In this document: one piece after another, positions 15,141 through 25,619 of the stretch | Layout of the letters: the number at the start of each line of letters is the position of its first letter | How positions within the stretch are numbered: the first letter of the stretch is position 1 | Origin: Chitinophaga fulva | GTDB lineage: Bacteria > Bacteroidota > Bacteroidia > Chitinophagales > Chitinophagaceae | DNA: 64,000 nucleotides | Assembly (NCBI RefSeq): GCF_012927205.1 | Contig: NZ_JABBGC010000001.1 | Location: forward strand, 2,790,810 to 2,854,809 | Direction of reading: 5' to 3' | Translations under genes and position numbers: made by a program | The notes under the pieces: model-generated | What the model saw: the letters and a program-made list of their open reading frames with translations, nothing else | What the model was told of the DNA's origin: nothing | The model's database searches: none

Positions 15141-18100
15141 ATGAATGTCTGGGAAATAATTTCAGTGTTGAAGCGGAACAGGATCGTTCCTCGCCTGGCT
15201 CATGATGGATTGCAGTTGCATGGAGACTTGTCCGTACTTTCTCCTGATCTGCTACAGCAGATAGAGGAGCAGAAAGCAGCGCTTACGGCGTTTCTGGCTG
15301 AAGGACAGGATGCTCACCGGTCAGCAGCCATCGCTCCGGTGGCCCTGCAACCGGACTATCCCGTTACCGGCGCGCAGCAGGGCATATGGATGCTCTGCCG
15401 GCAGGAACAGAGCAATGCTGCCTATAACATTGTTACGCCGCTGCATCTGAGAGGCCGTTGGGAACACGGGCGCCTGCAAGAGGCCTTCCGGTTTTTGGCA
15501 GACCGCCATGAATCTCTGCGTACCCGTTTCAGGGAAGTGAACGGCAACATACGACAGTATGTGTCTGACGCCGGCAAATTGCTATTACATTACCGGGACC
15601 TGCGGGAGGAAAATAATAAATCACAACTGCTGGCATCCCTTGTCCGGGAGGCAATACGTCAACCCTTCGATCTGGCAAACGGGCCGCTGCTCAGCGCTAC
15701 GCTGGTGCAGCTGGAAACGGAAGACTGGGTATTGGTGCTGGCTGTTCATCACATTGTCAGTGATGGTAGTTCGGTGATGCTGATGGTAAAGGACATGATG
15801 CATTATTATGAGCATGGACAACACCGCACAGCATCACTTGGTATTCACTATAAAGACTATACGAAATGGCTGGAAGTGTTGCTGTCCGGCCAATACGGAA
15901 AGAGGGCCCTGAAGTTCTGGACCGGCTATCTGCAGTCGCCTCCCGCTCCGTTGAATATTCCGGCAGACTATCAACGGCCCGCCGGCAGATCATTTGCCGG
16001 CGCAGTGATGCGTTTTGACCTGGATGAAACATTATATCCGGCTATTGCAGCTCATTGCAAGGATACCGGTGTAACAGCATTTAATTTTCTGCGGGCAGCA
16101 TTGTGCCTGTTGCTCAACAAGATTACCGGACAAACGGATGTTGTCATGGGAACGCCGGTATCCGGAAGAGGCCACTTCGATCTGCAAAACCAGGTGGGGC
16201 TGTACGTTAATACGCTGCCCTTGCGGACGATAGTTGATGGAAACATCTCCTGGCGCGACTTCCTGAAGAAGAGTGCCGGTGATACATTGCAGGTATTTGA
16301 ACACCAGCACTATCCTTTTGAAAGAATGCTGGATGAATTGGATATCAGGTGGGAAGCAAGCCATAACCCGCTCTTTGATGTGATGCTGGTTTTACAGGAC
16401 ACGGCGAATGGTGCAGCGCATACTTATAACCAGCAGGATACGTCATTGTCCTGCCAGGTGCTGGACATGGGAAGCACCGAAATGATGCAGGTGATCGGGG
16501 ACAATGTATTTTCCAAGTTTGACCTGAGCTTTAATTTCAGCCATCTGCCCGGCAATCATTTCTGTCTGGAAATAGAATATGCCACCGCGTTATTTGCTAA
16601 AGAAACTATCAGCAGGTATTATCAGTTCTGGCAATATATAGTTGAACAGGTGCTGGCTGCGCCAGAGAGGACTATTAAAGATATTACTATCGTTACGCCG
16701 GCGGAGAGAAAATTGATTCTGGAGGCCTTTAACAATACTGACCGGTATTTTGATAAGACGAACACAATAACGGGACTCATTACTGCACAGTCCATAAAAA
16801 CGCCGGAAGCTCCCGCGTTGGTGTATGGCCCGCATGTACTGTGTTACCGGGAGATGAATGAAACGGTCAATCAGCTGGCGCACCACCTGATGGCCCATTG
16901 CCGGTTGAATGCCGGCGATCGTGTTGCTATCTCACTGCCGCGCAGCGGGTGGATGGTCATGAGCATCCTGGCTGTGCTGAAAACCGGCGCGGCCTACGTG
17001 CCGCTGGATGCGGCCTATCCGGAGGACCGTATCCGGTTCATTGTGGAAGACAGCCAGTGCAAAACCGTTATCAACGAAGAAATGCTGACGGCATTCAGGG
17101 CCACGCAGCACCTGTACACAAAGGAAGAACCGTCAGCGTCGCCGGAATCGGATGCCGTTGCCTACGTTATCTATACTTCCGGTTCTACCGGCAGACCTAA
17201 AGGCGTAATGATCACGCACCGGAGTGCGAATGCATTTATCAGTTGGTGTGTGGATGAGTTCAGGCAGGATGTTTTTGATAAGGTGTTGGCTGTTACGTCC
17301 ATTTGTTTTGACATATCAGTGCTGGAGATGTTCTTTACTTTATCTGCGGGAAAAACACTGGTCGTACTGCCGGGACACGAAGCCGTACCGGCAGCTTTGC
17401 AGGAAGAAGGCAACTATCTGTTGAGTACCGTTCCGAGCGTGGCTGATGCGCTGCTGGAAGGGAATGCGGACCTAAGCCGGTTACGGACGCTTGTGCTGGG
17501 TGGAGAAACATTGCCGGACCATCTGCCCGGACGTTTGCCGGAAGCTGTTGTCCTCAGGAATTTATATGGGCCTACGGAGACTACTGTCTACAGTACGGCT
17601 TACCGTATGAAAAAAGACGGGCTGATACTTATTGGACGTCCTATCAGCAATACCCGGGTCTACATCCTGGATAAACAGGGTGCGTTGTTGCCGGCAGGTA
17701 TTACCGGAGAAATTTTTATTGCCGGAGAAGGTGTGGGGAAGGGTTATTTAAACCGGTCGGAACTTACGGCCGCCAGATTTTTGCCTGACCCGTTTTCTGA
17801 CGGCCGCATGTACCGTAGTGGCGATCTGGGAAAATGGTTGCCGGACGGAAATATCGTTTTTATCGGCAGAGATGATACACAATTGAAAATAAATGGCTTT
17901 CGTATTGAACTGGGAGAGATAGAGCATGTATTGGCCGGCTATCCCGGTGTGAAGCTCCCGGTTGTACTGCCGGTTACCGGCGCAGGCGGACAAAAAGTAT
18001 TGGTCGCCTGCTTTACCGGTGAACAGGAAATAGCGGCAGCAAAGTTGTCTGCTTTCCTGCAATCTCAGCTGCCCTCCTATATGGTGCCGGTTGACTTTAT

Positions 18101-21100
18101 CTACATGAAGGTGTTCCCCCTTACACCCAACGGGAAAATAGACAAAAAGGCGTTGCTGCAAAGCATGCCGGCGGTAACGGTGAACAGACAGCTGGTTGCG
18201 CCCCGCACAGCTGCAGAACAGCAGGTGGCGGCTTTGTGGAAGGAACTGCTACGCCTGGAAACAGTGAGCGTGACGGATAACTTTTTTCATGTGGGGGGCA
18301 ATAGCCTGAAAGCTATTTCCCTGGCCAACCTGCTGCACCGGGAACTAGGTGTTAGTGTATCGTTGAGCGATCTTTTCAATTACTCAACGGTAGCTGAACT
18401 GGCATGGTGGGTGACGGAAGGAAGCAATAACCTGCGGCAACCTATTCCACCGGCGGCCGTGCTTCCTGATTATCCGCTGTCAGCTGCTCAGCAGCAGCTG
18501 TGGATTATTGGCCAGCAACCGGAAGCCAGCGTGGCATATAACATGCCTGGCGTATTCAGGCTGGAAGGTGAATTGATAACAGCGGCGCTGGAACATGCAT
18601 TCCGCTGCGTGATTGAACGGCATGAAACATTACGTACGTCCTTTACCGAAGATGGGCTTGGTGATATCAGACAAAAAATCCATGCGGCAGACAGCCTGCA
18701 TTTTGAACTGCTTTGTCACGACCTCCGCAACACACCGGAAAAGGATGCAACGCTGCGGTCTTTGCTGACTACTGCCTTTGATACGCCTTTTGAACTTGAT
18801 AAGCCGGTATTGCCGGCTGTTACCCTTTACCAGCTGGAAGACAACAGCTGGATACTGCTATGTGTGCTGCATCATATCGTTGCCGACGGATGGTCTGTCA
18901 ATGTGTTGTTCCGGGATGTTGCCCATTATTATGCGCATTACCTGGATGACTTGATAGCACCACTGCCACCGCTTCCGGTCCAGTGCAAAGATATCGTCAC
19001 CTGGGAACAGCAGGAACTGTCGGCGGGTACGAATGCTTCCGCACAATACTGGCTGCAACAATTCGAGGGAGAGCTACCCGTGACGGACCTTGCCTACAAG
19101 ACCAGGCCAACTGTGAAATCACACCAGGGGGAAATTGTTGAAGTGCCGATAAGCGCATCATTGATAGCGGAGCTGGAAGGGTTGGCCCAAAAGAATAAAG
19201 CCACGCTGTTTATGTGTATGCTCGCCGTCCTGAATAGTTTGTTGCACCGGTACAATGGCCAGGAAGATATCGTTATTGGTACGCCGCAGGCCGGAAGAAC
19301 ACACGCTGAATTAAAAGATCAGATAGGTTTCTATATCAATATGCTGGCTCTTCGTACAAAATTCAGCGGTGGAGATAGTTTCCAGGGATTGCTCAGTTAC
19401 GTCAGGGATGTAGTGACCGGAGCCTTTAGGCACCAGGAATATCCCTATCACGAGCTGGTGAGGGCACTGCGGGTGCCTACCGATCCTTCCAGGAATCCCT
19501 TGTTTGATATTGTGCTGACGATGCAGGAAGAGGACCCGGCAACAACACAGACCGGCCGTTTTCCCGGACTGCGCCTGGAACCTTTTGCAGCAGTCCCTTT
19601 TACAGCAGCTAAATTTGACCTCCTGTTTGATATAGTAGCGCGGCAGGGTGCCTATTCGCTCTGCATTACCTATAACACGGACTTATTTGACAGGGAGGCC
19701 ATTGGCAGGATGGCCCATCATTTTGTTGGCATCGCTGAAGCAGCAGTGCAACAACCAGGCTTGCCATTACAACAACTGGATTACATAGGGGATGCGGAAA
19801 AAACAATGCTGCTGGGTTTCAACGACCAGCAGGCGCCGTTTCCCGGACATAGCACCGTGGTGCAGCTGATTGAAGAACAGGTAAGCCGTACGCCGGAAAA
19901 TATCGCGGTGGTATGCAACGACCGCTTCTTTACGTATGCCCGCCTGAATGAGGAGGCTAACCGTATCGCGGCCTGTCTCCGGGCGGACAAAAGCGTATGT
20001 CCGAACACGTTTGTCGGCGTTAAATTGCCTAAAGATGAATGGCTGATAGCGGTGATATTAGGCATCTTAAAAAGCGGAGCAGCCTATCTTCCACTGGATA
20101 CAGCCTATCCGGCTGACCGTATCCAGTATATGACGGATAACAGCGGATGTTCACTGGTGATAGATGAAACATGGCTGAAAACATTCCAGGAAGCACGTGA
20201 TACCTACACTGCCACCAACCCGGAGGCGGTACATGTCCCGGCCGATCTGATCTACCTGATTTATACATCCGGTTCCACCGGTGGGCCAAAGGGAGCTATG
20301 GTATCCCATTATTCCTTCACTAACCTGGTATGTTGGTATGCCCATATACTGGATCTTCAGGCAGATGATACCGTACTGTTGATGGCGCCGGTAAGCTTTG
20401 ACCTGGCGCAGAAAAATATTTTCGCTCCGTTGGTGAGCGGCAGCAGGTTATGTGTGCCCGATACTTTTGCCAGCGATTATTACCAGCTGGCGGATACGAT
20501 AGCATCGAAACAGGTAACGGTGGTAAATGCGGCTCCCAGTGCTTTTTATCCTTTATTGGATAATCTTGTAAACGATAATTTTCAAAAGCTGGCCTCCCTG
20601 CGTAAAGTCGTGCTGGGAGGAGAGCCTGTATTGATGGAGCATTTACAGCCATTGATCACATCCGCTCTTTTCCGGGGAAGCATTATTAACTCGTACGGCC
20701 CTACGGAGTGTACTGATGTGGCCAGCTGGCTGGAGCGTGATGTTACCGCTTGCCTTGCTGCTGATCATTTCCCGATTGGCATACCGGTGAGTAATTGCCG
20801 CCTGTACGTGCTGGATAAACAATACCAGCTGGTGCCGGCAGGTTGTACCGGAGAGATTTTTATCGCGGGCACTGGGGTGGGGAAGGGTTACCTTCATCAA
20901 TCGGCGCTCACCGCAGAGAAATTTTTACCTGATCCGTTTCACCCGGATGAACTGATGTATCGCACCGGCGACCTCGGACGATGGCTGCCGGGAGCATTGC
21001 TGGATTTCATCGGCAGAAAGGATGAACAGATCAAAATACGCGGATACCGCATTGAGCCAGGTGAAATTGAGACGGCATTAAAACAATGCCAGGAGGTGGA

Positions 21101-24100
21101 GGCGGCTGTGGTGGTAGCGAGACAGGCAGCAGACGGTATGAAGGAAATAGCTGCCTTTGTTACCGGTAAATGCTTGCTGAATTTCAGCGAGATTAAAAAA
21201 CAACTGGCCGGTATTCTTGCGTCTCATATGTTACCCGCCCGTTTCATTCAGCTGGAACAAATTCCGCTGACGCCCAGTGGAAAGGCCGACAGGAAAACAC
21301 TGTCAACCTGGAAAGACGCCGGCGCGGCTTCCGACACAGCACAGGTGCCACTGCAAAGCCCGATGGAGACTGCATTGGCAGAGATATGGAGCGAGCTGCT
21401 GGACAGGCCCGTGACGGATGCTGCCAGCAACTTCTTTGCGCTGGGGGGCAACAGCCTGCGTGTGGTCCGGTTGTCTACGTATATCCGTCGCCGCTTCAAT
21501 GTGAGCATACCTGTACGCGAGCTGTTTGAACACCCGGTACTGGCGGCACAAGCCAGGCTGGTCAGCCAGGGCAGCCAGCCGTCTTTAGATGTGATACCTG
21601 TTGCGGCGCCACAATCCGGTTATCTGTTGTTGCCATCCCAGGAACGTCTCTGGGCGCTGAGCCAGTTGAATGGCGGCAGCCTCGCCTATCATATCACGGG
21701 TATTTACAACCTGGAAGGCCCCTTGCAGGTAAACGCCCTGGAAAATGCTTTCAGCGCTGTAATAGCCCGTCACGAATCATTACGTACTGTCTTCAGGGAA
21801 GATGAACAGCTAAACATCAGACAGTTTATACTGGAGGAGATTCCATTGTTCCGTATACCCGTCATCGTTATTCCTGCAGATGAACAACGCCCGGAACAGC
21901 TAAACAGGTTGCTGGAAGCGGCACATAACCATCCTTTTAACTTAAAGGAAGGGCCTTTGCTCAGGGCCATGCTGTTGCGCCTCTCAGATACGGCCTGGAT
22001 ACTCGTTTACAGTATGCACCATATTATCTGCGATGGTTGGTCTGCCCAGGTGCTTACCGCGGAAATCTCCCGGCACTATAATGCCTGTGTAGGCGGGGAA
22101 AGCAGTCCATTCACACCCTTGCCTTTCCAGTATAAAGACTATGTTGCCTGGCAGCTGGAACCTGCCCGCCAGCATGCCATGGAGGCTGACAGGGAATACT
22201 GGTCACAACAGTTTGCCGGTACGCCACCTGTACTGAACCTGCCTGGCGACCGGCAACGGCCCGCCATCCAGACTTTCACCGGTGCGCAGGTCAGCAAACA
22301 TATCAGGCCTTCCACGGTGCAGCTAATGCATCAATTAAACCGGCATGTGAACGGATCTACTTTGTTTACCTTACTCCTGTCAGCGGTATATGCATTATTG
22401 TACCGTTATACTGAACAGGAAGATATCATCATCGGTACACCTATAGCGGGGAGGGACCATGCGGACCTCGAAGGGCAGGTGGGCCTGTACATCAATACGC
22501 TCGCATTACGTATGCGTGGCGCAGCCACAAATGATTTCCACACCTTGCTGGCAGACACCCGGCAAAACTGCCTGGACGCTTTTTCCCATCAGCAACTGCC
22601 GTTCGAAGAGCTGGCCACCCTGTTGCCGCATAAACGGGATATCAGCAGAAACCTGCTGTTTGATGTGATGGTGATCGTGGAAGACAGAGACAGCGTAGTA
22701 GAAGAACAATTGCAGCTGAACGATATAACGGTAGCCGCTTACCCGGAAACCCCCACCCGCAGCAGTAAAGTGGACCTCACTTTTATTTTCAGCGAAAAAG
22801 CGGATGGTATCAGGTTTGTGATAGAATACAACAATGATATTTACAATGAAGATACCGTTGTACGGCTGGCCAATAATTTTGAGGTGTTGCTGAACGCATT
22901 GATGGAAAACCCGGTCACGCCAGTGAAGCAATTACCTTTTATTACAACGCAGGAGCGTCATCAGCTGCTGTCCGGTTTTAATGACACCACTGTGTCGTTC
23001 CCCCAGGAAGCCACGGTATTGCGCCGGTTCAGGGAAATGGCAGGGACATCTCCGGAGCAGGCCGCCGTTCTCTGTGGTGAGCAACAGCTTAGCTATGGAG
23101 CATTGAATACAGCATCCGACCGCCTGGCTGTTTACCTGGACAAGGTTTATGGCATAAAACCTGGTGACAGGGTAGGCCTGAAGCTTGCGAGGAATAAAGA
23201 AATGGTTGTAGCATTGCTGGGAATCCTCAAGTCAGGGGCAACTTATGTGCCACTTGATCCGGCCTATCCTCAGCAACGTATTGACTACATCGAGGCAGAC
23301 AGCAGTTGTGCCCTCGTGCTGGACGAAGCGGTGTTACGCCAATTCAATGCATGGCCGGAACACGTGATGGACGTGCCATTGCACAATCCACAACCGGAAG
23401 ACGCTGCCTATATCATTTACACCTCAGGATCTACCGGCGCGCCCAAAGGGGTGGTCGTCGGCCATCATAGCCTTAACGCTTTTATTAACTGGTGCCATCT
23501 TGAATTTGACCAGGAAGATGCCGCTATCGTATATGCCGCCACATCGATTTGTTTTGACCTTTCTGTTTTTGAAATATTCTACACGCTGACAGCCGGGAAA
23601 ACGATTCGTTTACTCGGTAGCCCGTTATCAATTCCGGATTTTTTGAAGCAGGACCGGAAGGTATTGCTCAATACCGTCCCAGGTGTGATGGGGTCGCTGT
23701 TGCAGGAGAATGTGGACCTGTCAGCCGTGAACGTTGTCAATATGGCGGGCGAGGCGCTGCCCTATTCCTACGCCGCCGCGCTGCTTTCAAAGGGCATCGT
23801 TGTCAGAAATCTTTACGGGCCTTCAGAAGACACCACGTACAGTACCTGTTTCCGGATGAAGCCGGGAGACGATGTACGGATTGGGGCGCCCATTGCCAAC
23901 ACACAGGCATATATCCTGGATGAGGCGCTGAAAATAAGGCCCATCGGTACCATCGGTGAAATATGCCTTGCCGGTGATGGACTGGCCCAGGGATATCTCA
24001 ATCAACCGGTGCTCACCGCGGAGAAATTTGTTGCGCATCCTTTCCGCCAGGGCGAACGGCTTTACAGGACCGGTGATCTGGGCAGATGGACAGCGGATGG

Positions 24101-24731
24101 CCAGATCATTTTCGCAGGGAGGAAAGATGCACAGGTAAAACTACATGGGTACCGTATTGAACCAGGAGAGATTGAGCAGGTATTGGAACAGCATGCCGGT
24201 ATCCGGCAGGCGGTGGTGCTGCTGATAACAGGCAACGGAGACGATCCATATCTCGCTGCTTATATACAAAGCGAAGAAGAAATTCCCGGCAGAGAACTGA
24301 AGTCATGGATAGGCGCACGTATTCCGGAATACATGGTACCTGCCCGGTTTATCCATATGAAAACTTTTCCCGTAGGCACTACCGGTAAAACAGACAGAAG
24401 CCGGTTACCTGTCCCCGCGTCGGATAAACATGCTGGCGGCGATTATGTGGCGCCTGCGACGGAAACTGAAAAACAATTGCAGCTGTTGTGGCAGGACCTG
24501 TTGCGGAAAGACAACATCAGTATCCGCGATAATTTCTTTGAAATAGGAGGACATAGCCTGAAGGCCGCACAGCTGATCATGCGGATCAACAATATCTACC
24601 AGGTAAACATCGACCTCCGGTATTTCCTGCTGGAAGCGACCATAGAAGAGCTGGCGGGGAAAATAACGTTTATCCTCGAGCAAAGGAAACAATTGACCAA
24701 AGGAGGAAATCTTGTTCAAATTGATATCTGA
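15141..24731 (+). CDS. Three-module NRPS (TubC dock; C-A-PCP x3)
   Basis: The 3196-residue protein begins with a TubC-like N-terminal docking domain (1-55). Module 1: C (His motif HHIVSDG, about 202), A (about 540-1030), PCP (GGNSLKA, Ser about 1054). Module 2: C (HHIVADG, about 1243), A (about 1574-2075), PCP (GGNSLRV, about 2101). Module 3: C (HHIICDG, about 2294), A (about 2624-3110), PCP (GGHSLKA, about 3136). No epimerisation, methylation or thioesterase domain is seen. Ten-residue pocket codes read by eye, with the final Lys assumed: A1 DILTVGLVYK (nearest to Gly codes, weak), A2 DLKNVGSDVK (not assigned), A3 DLFTNALTYK (close to the Ala code DLFNNALTYK). The first C domain should join the fatty acid from the FAAL-ACP. 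It ends 3 bases before the DUF6734-like gene. Confidence 0.93.
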   Translation: MNVWEIISVLKRNRIVPRLAHDGLQLHGDLSVLSPDLLQQIEEQKAALTAFLAEGQDAHRSAAIAPVALQPDYPVTGAQQGIWMLCRQEQSNAAYNIVTPLHLRGRWEHGRLQEAFRFLADRHESLRTRFREVNGNIRQYVSDAGKLLLHYRDLREENNKSQLLASLVREAIRQPFDLANGPLLSATLVQLETEDWVLVLAVHHIVSDGSSVMLMVKDMMHYYEHGQHRTASLGIHYKDYTKWLEVLLSGQYGKRALKFWTGYLQSPPAPLNIPADYQRPAGRSFAGAVMRFDLDETLYPAIAAHCKDTGVTAFNFLRAALCLLLNKITGQTDVVMGTPVSGRGHFDLQNQVGLYVNTLPLRTIVDGNISWRDFLKKSAGDTLQVFEHQHYPFERMLDELDIRWEASHNPLFDVMLVLQDTANGAAHTYNQQDTSLSCQVLDMGSTEMMQVIGDNVFSKFDLSFNFSHLPGNHFCLEIEYATALFAKETISRYYQFWQYIVEQVLAAPERTIKDITIVTPAERKLILEAFNNTDRYFDKTNTITGLITAQSIKTPEAPALVYGPHVLCYREMNETVNQLAHHLMAHCRLNAGDRVAISLPRSGWMVMSILAVLKTGAAYVPLDAAYPEDRIRFIVEDSQCKTVINEEMLTAFRATQHLYTKEEPSASPESDAVAYVIYTSGSTGRPKGVMITHRSANAFISWCVDEFRQDVFDKVLAVTSICFDISVLEMFFTLSAGKTLVVLPGHEAVPAALQEEGNYLLSTVPSVADALLEGNADLSRLRTLVLGGETLPDHLPGRLPEAVVLRNLYGPTETTVYSTAYRMKKDGLILIGRPISNTRVYILDKQGALLPAGITGEIFIAGEGVGKGYLNRSELTAARFLPDPFSDGRMYRSGDLGKWLPDGNIVFIGRDDTQLKINGFRIELGEIEHVLAGYPGVKLPVVLPVTGAGGQKVLVACFTGEQEIAAAKLSAFLQSQLPSYMVPVDFIYMKVFPLTPNGKIDKKALLQSMPAVTVNRQLVAPRTAAEQQVAALWKELLRLETVSVTDNFFHVGGNSLKAISLANLLHRELGVSVSLSDLFNYSTVAELAWWVTEGSNNLRQPIPPAAVLPDYPLSAAQQQLWIIGQQPEASVAYNMPGVFRLEGELITAALEHAFRCVIERHETLRTSFTEDGLGDIRQKIHAADSLHFELLCHDLRNTPEKDATLRSLLTTAFDTPFELDKPVLPAVTLYQLEDNSWILLCVLHHIVADGWSVNVLFRDVAHYYAHYLDDLIAPLPPLPVQCKDIVTWEQQELSAGTNASAQYWLQQFEGELPVTDLAYKTRPTVKSHQGEIVEVPISASLIAELEGLAQKNKATLFMCMLAVLNSLLHRYNGQEDIVIGTPQAGRTHAELKDQIGFYINMLALRTKFSGGDSFQGLLSYVRDVVTGAFRHQEYPYHELVRALRVPTDPSRNPLFDIVLTMQEEDPATTQTGRFPGLRLEPFAAVPFTAAKFDLLFDIVARQGAYSLCITYNTDLFDREAIGRMAHHFVGIAEAAVQQPGLPLQQLDYIGDAEKTMLLGFNDQQAPFPGHSTVVQLIEEQVSRTPENIAVVCNDRFFTYARLNEEANRIAACLRADKSVCPNTFVGVKLPKDEWLIAVILGILKSGAAYLPLDTAYPADRIQYMTDNSGCSLVIDETWLKTFQEARDTYTATNPEAVHVPADLIYLIYTSGSTGGPKGAMVSHYSFTNLVCWYAHILDLQADDTVLLMAPVSFDLAQKNIFAPLVSGSRLCVPDTFASDYYQLADTIASKQVTVVNAAPSAFYPLLDNLVNDNFQKLASLRKVVLGGEPVLMEHLQPLITSALFRGSIINSYGPTECTDVASWLERDVTACLAADHFPIGIPVSNCRLYVLDKQYQLVPAGCTGEIFIAGTGVGKGYLHQSALTAEKFLPDPFHPDELMYRTGDLGRWLPGALLDFIGRKDEQIKIRGYRIEPGEIETALKQCQEVEAAVVVARQAADGMKEIAAFVTGKCLLNFSEIKKQLAGILASHMLPARFIQLEQIPLTPSGKADRKTLSTWKDAGAASDTAQVPLQSPMETALAEIWSELLDRPVTDAASNFFALGGNSLRVVRLSTYIRRRFNVSIPVRELFEHPVLAAQARLVSQGSQPSLDVIPVAAPQSGYLLLPSQERLWALSQLNGGSLAYHITGIYNLEGPLQVNALENAFSAVIARHESLRTVFREDEQLNIRQFILEEIPLFRIPVIVIPADEQRPEQLNRLLEAAHNHPFNLKEGPLLRAMLLRLSDTAWILVYSMHHIICDGWSAQVLTAEISRHYNACVGGESSPFTPLPFQYKDYVAWQLEPARQHAMEADREYWSQQFAGTPPVLNLPGDRQRPAIQTFTGAQVSKHIRPSTVQLMHQLNRHVNGSTLFTLLLSAVYALLYRYTEQEDIIIGTPIAGRDHADLEGQVGLYINTLALRMRGAATNDFHTLLADTRQNCLDAFSHQQLPFEELATLLPHKRDISRNLLFDVMVIVEDRDSVVEEQLQLNDITVAAYPETPTRSSKVDLTFIFSEKADGIRFVIEYNNDIYNEDTVVRLANNFEVLLNALMENPVTPVKQLPFITTQERHQLLSGFNDTTVSFPQEATVLRRFREMAGTSPEQAAVLCGEQQLSYGALNTASDRLAVYLDKVYGIKPGDRVGLKLARNKEMVVALLGILKSGATYVPLDPAYPQQRIDYIEADSSCALVLDEAVLRQFNAWPEHVMDVPLHNPQPEDAAYIIYTSGSTGAPKGVVVGHHSLNAFINWCHLEFDQEDAAIVYAATSICFDLSVFEIFYTLTAGKTIRLLGSPLSIPDFLKQDRKVLLNTVPGVMGSLLQENVDLSAVNVVNMAGEALPYSYAAALLSKGIVVRNLYGPSEDTTYSTCFRMKPGDDVRIGAPIANTQAYILDEALKIRPIGTIGEICLAGDGLAQGYLNQPVLTAEKFVAHPFRQGERLYRTGDLGRWTADGQIIFAGRKDAQVKLHGYRIEPGEIEQVLEQHAGIRQAVVLLITGNGDDPYLAAYIQSEEEIPGRELKSWIGARIPEYMVPARFIHMKTFPVGTTGKTDRSRLPVPASDKHAGGDYVAPATETEKQLQLLWQDLLRKDNISIRDNFFEIGGHSLKAAQLIMRINNIYQVNIDLRYFLLEATIEELAGKITFILEQRKQLTKGGNLVQIDI

Positions 24732-24734
24732 TTT

Positions 24735-25619
24735 ATGAAGATTGTACAGAGTTTATGGTCCAAGCCAGGACACAAGCGGATGGAATGGAACAAGTGTGGA
24801 TGGCCGGACAGAAAATACAACTACTACAGCTGGACCTTAAGCGCATTGCAATTCAGGAAATTTTATGATGACGTAGAGCTGGTGACAGACCAGGCAGGTT
24901 ATGAACTGCTGATAGATAAACTGAAGCTGCCTTATACCAGTGTAAAAGTAGAACTGGACCAGCTCAATGATTATCATGAGGACCTGTATGCCCTGGGAAA
25001 AGTATATGCCTATGGCCTGCAGGACGGTCCTTTTATTCACGCCGATGGCGACGTGTTCATTTGGAGACCGTTTGATGCTTCGCTGGAACAGGCAGCGCTG
25101 GTGTGTCAATGCAAAGAAGATGGAGAGGACTATAACCGGTGGTATGCGGGCGTGTTTATGGAGATCGCCCAGGCATTCAGCACCTACCCGCAGGTGCTGG
25201 ACAGGACCGTTTCCCGGAACAACCGCTTAATAGCTGCGAATGCGGGTATTATTGGTGGCCGCGAAATGGGGTTCTTCCGCGAGTTCGTCCGGGAAGCTTT
25301 CGCTTTTATTGACAAAAACCTGGACTCGCTGCATAAAATAAATATTGACCTGTTCAATTCCATTTTTGAACAGCTGCTCTTTCATGCCATGTCTGAAGAT
25401 GCAGGGCTTACAATCAACTATCTGCATCCGGATTTTGTACGTTTTGGCAATGATATCATCGATTTTACCGGTGTACCTGACCGGACAGGGTTCATACATA
25501 CTATCGGCGCCCATAAGAAATCATGGTTCACGCTGGATGCGCTGGAATTCAGGCTGAAAAAGGACTACCCGGATTATTACAGGAATATTCACCATCTAAT
25601 TAAAACGCACCAGGTATGA
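24735..25619 (+). CDS. DUF6734-like protein, GT-A glycosyltransferase-like fold suspected
   Basis: The 294-residue protein starts KIVQSLWSKPGHKR, with WNKCGWPDRKYNYYSW soon after. It contains a DxD-like motif in PFIHADGDVFIWRPF (about 94-108) and AANAGIIGGREMGFF (about 170), the layout expected of small GT-A type nucleotide-sugar transferases. From memory it resembles the Bacteroidota family DUF6734, found in or near RiPP-like loci. No experimental function is known to me. It is translated immediately after the first NRPS (TGA TTT ATG) and its stop overlaps the ATG of the LanC-like gene, so the pair is tightly coupled. Glycosylation of the peptide is a guess based on the DGD motif and on the HldE-like gene upstream. 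Confidence 0.65.
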   Translation: MKIVQSLWSKPGHKRMEWNKCGWPDRKYNYYSWTLSALQFRKFYDDVELVTDQAGYELLIDKLKLPYTSVKVELDQLNDYHEDLYALGKVYAYGLQDGPFIHADGDVFIWRPFDASLEQAALVCQCKEDGEDYNRWYAGVFMEIAQAFSTYPQVLDRTVSRNNRLIAANAGIIGGREMGFFREFVREAFAFIDKNLDSLHKINIDLFNSIFEQLLFHAMSEDAGLTINYLHPDFVRFGNDIIDFTGVPDRTGFIHTIGAHKKSWFTLDALEFRLKKDYPDYYRNIHHLIKTHQV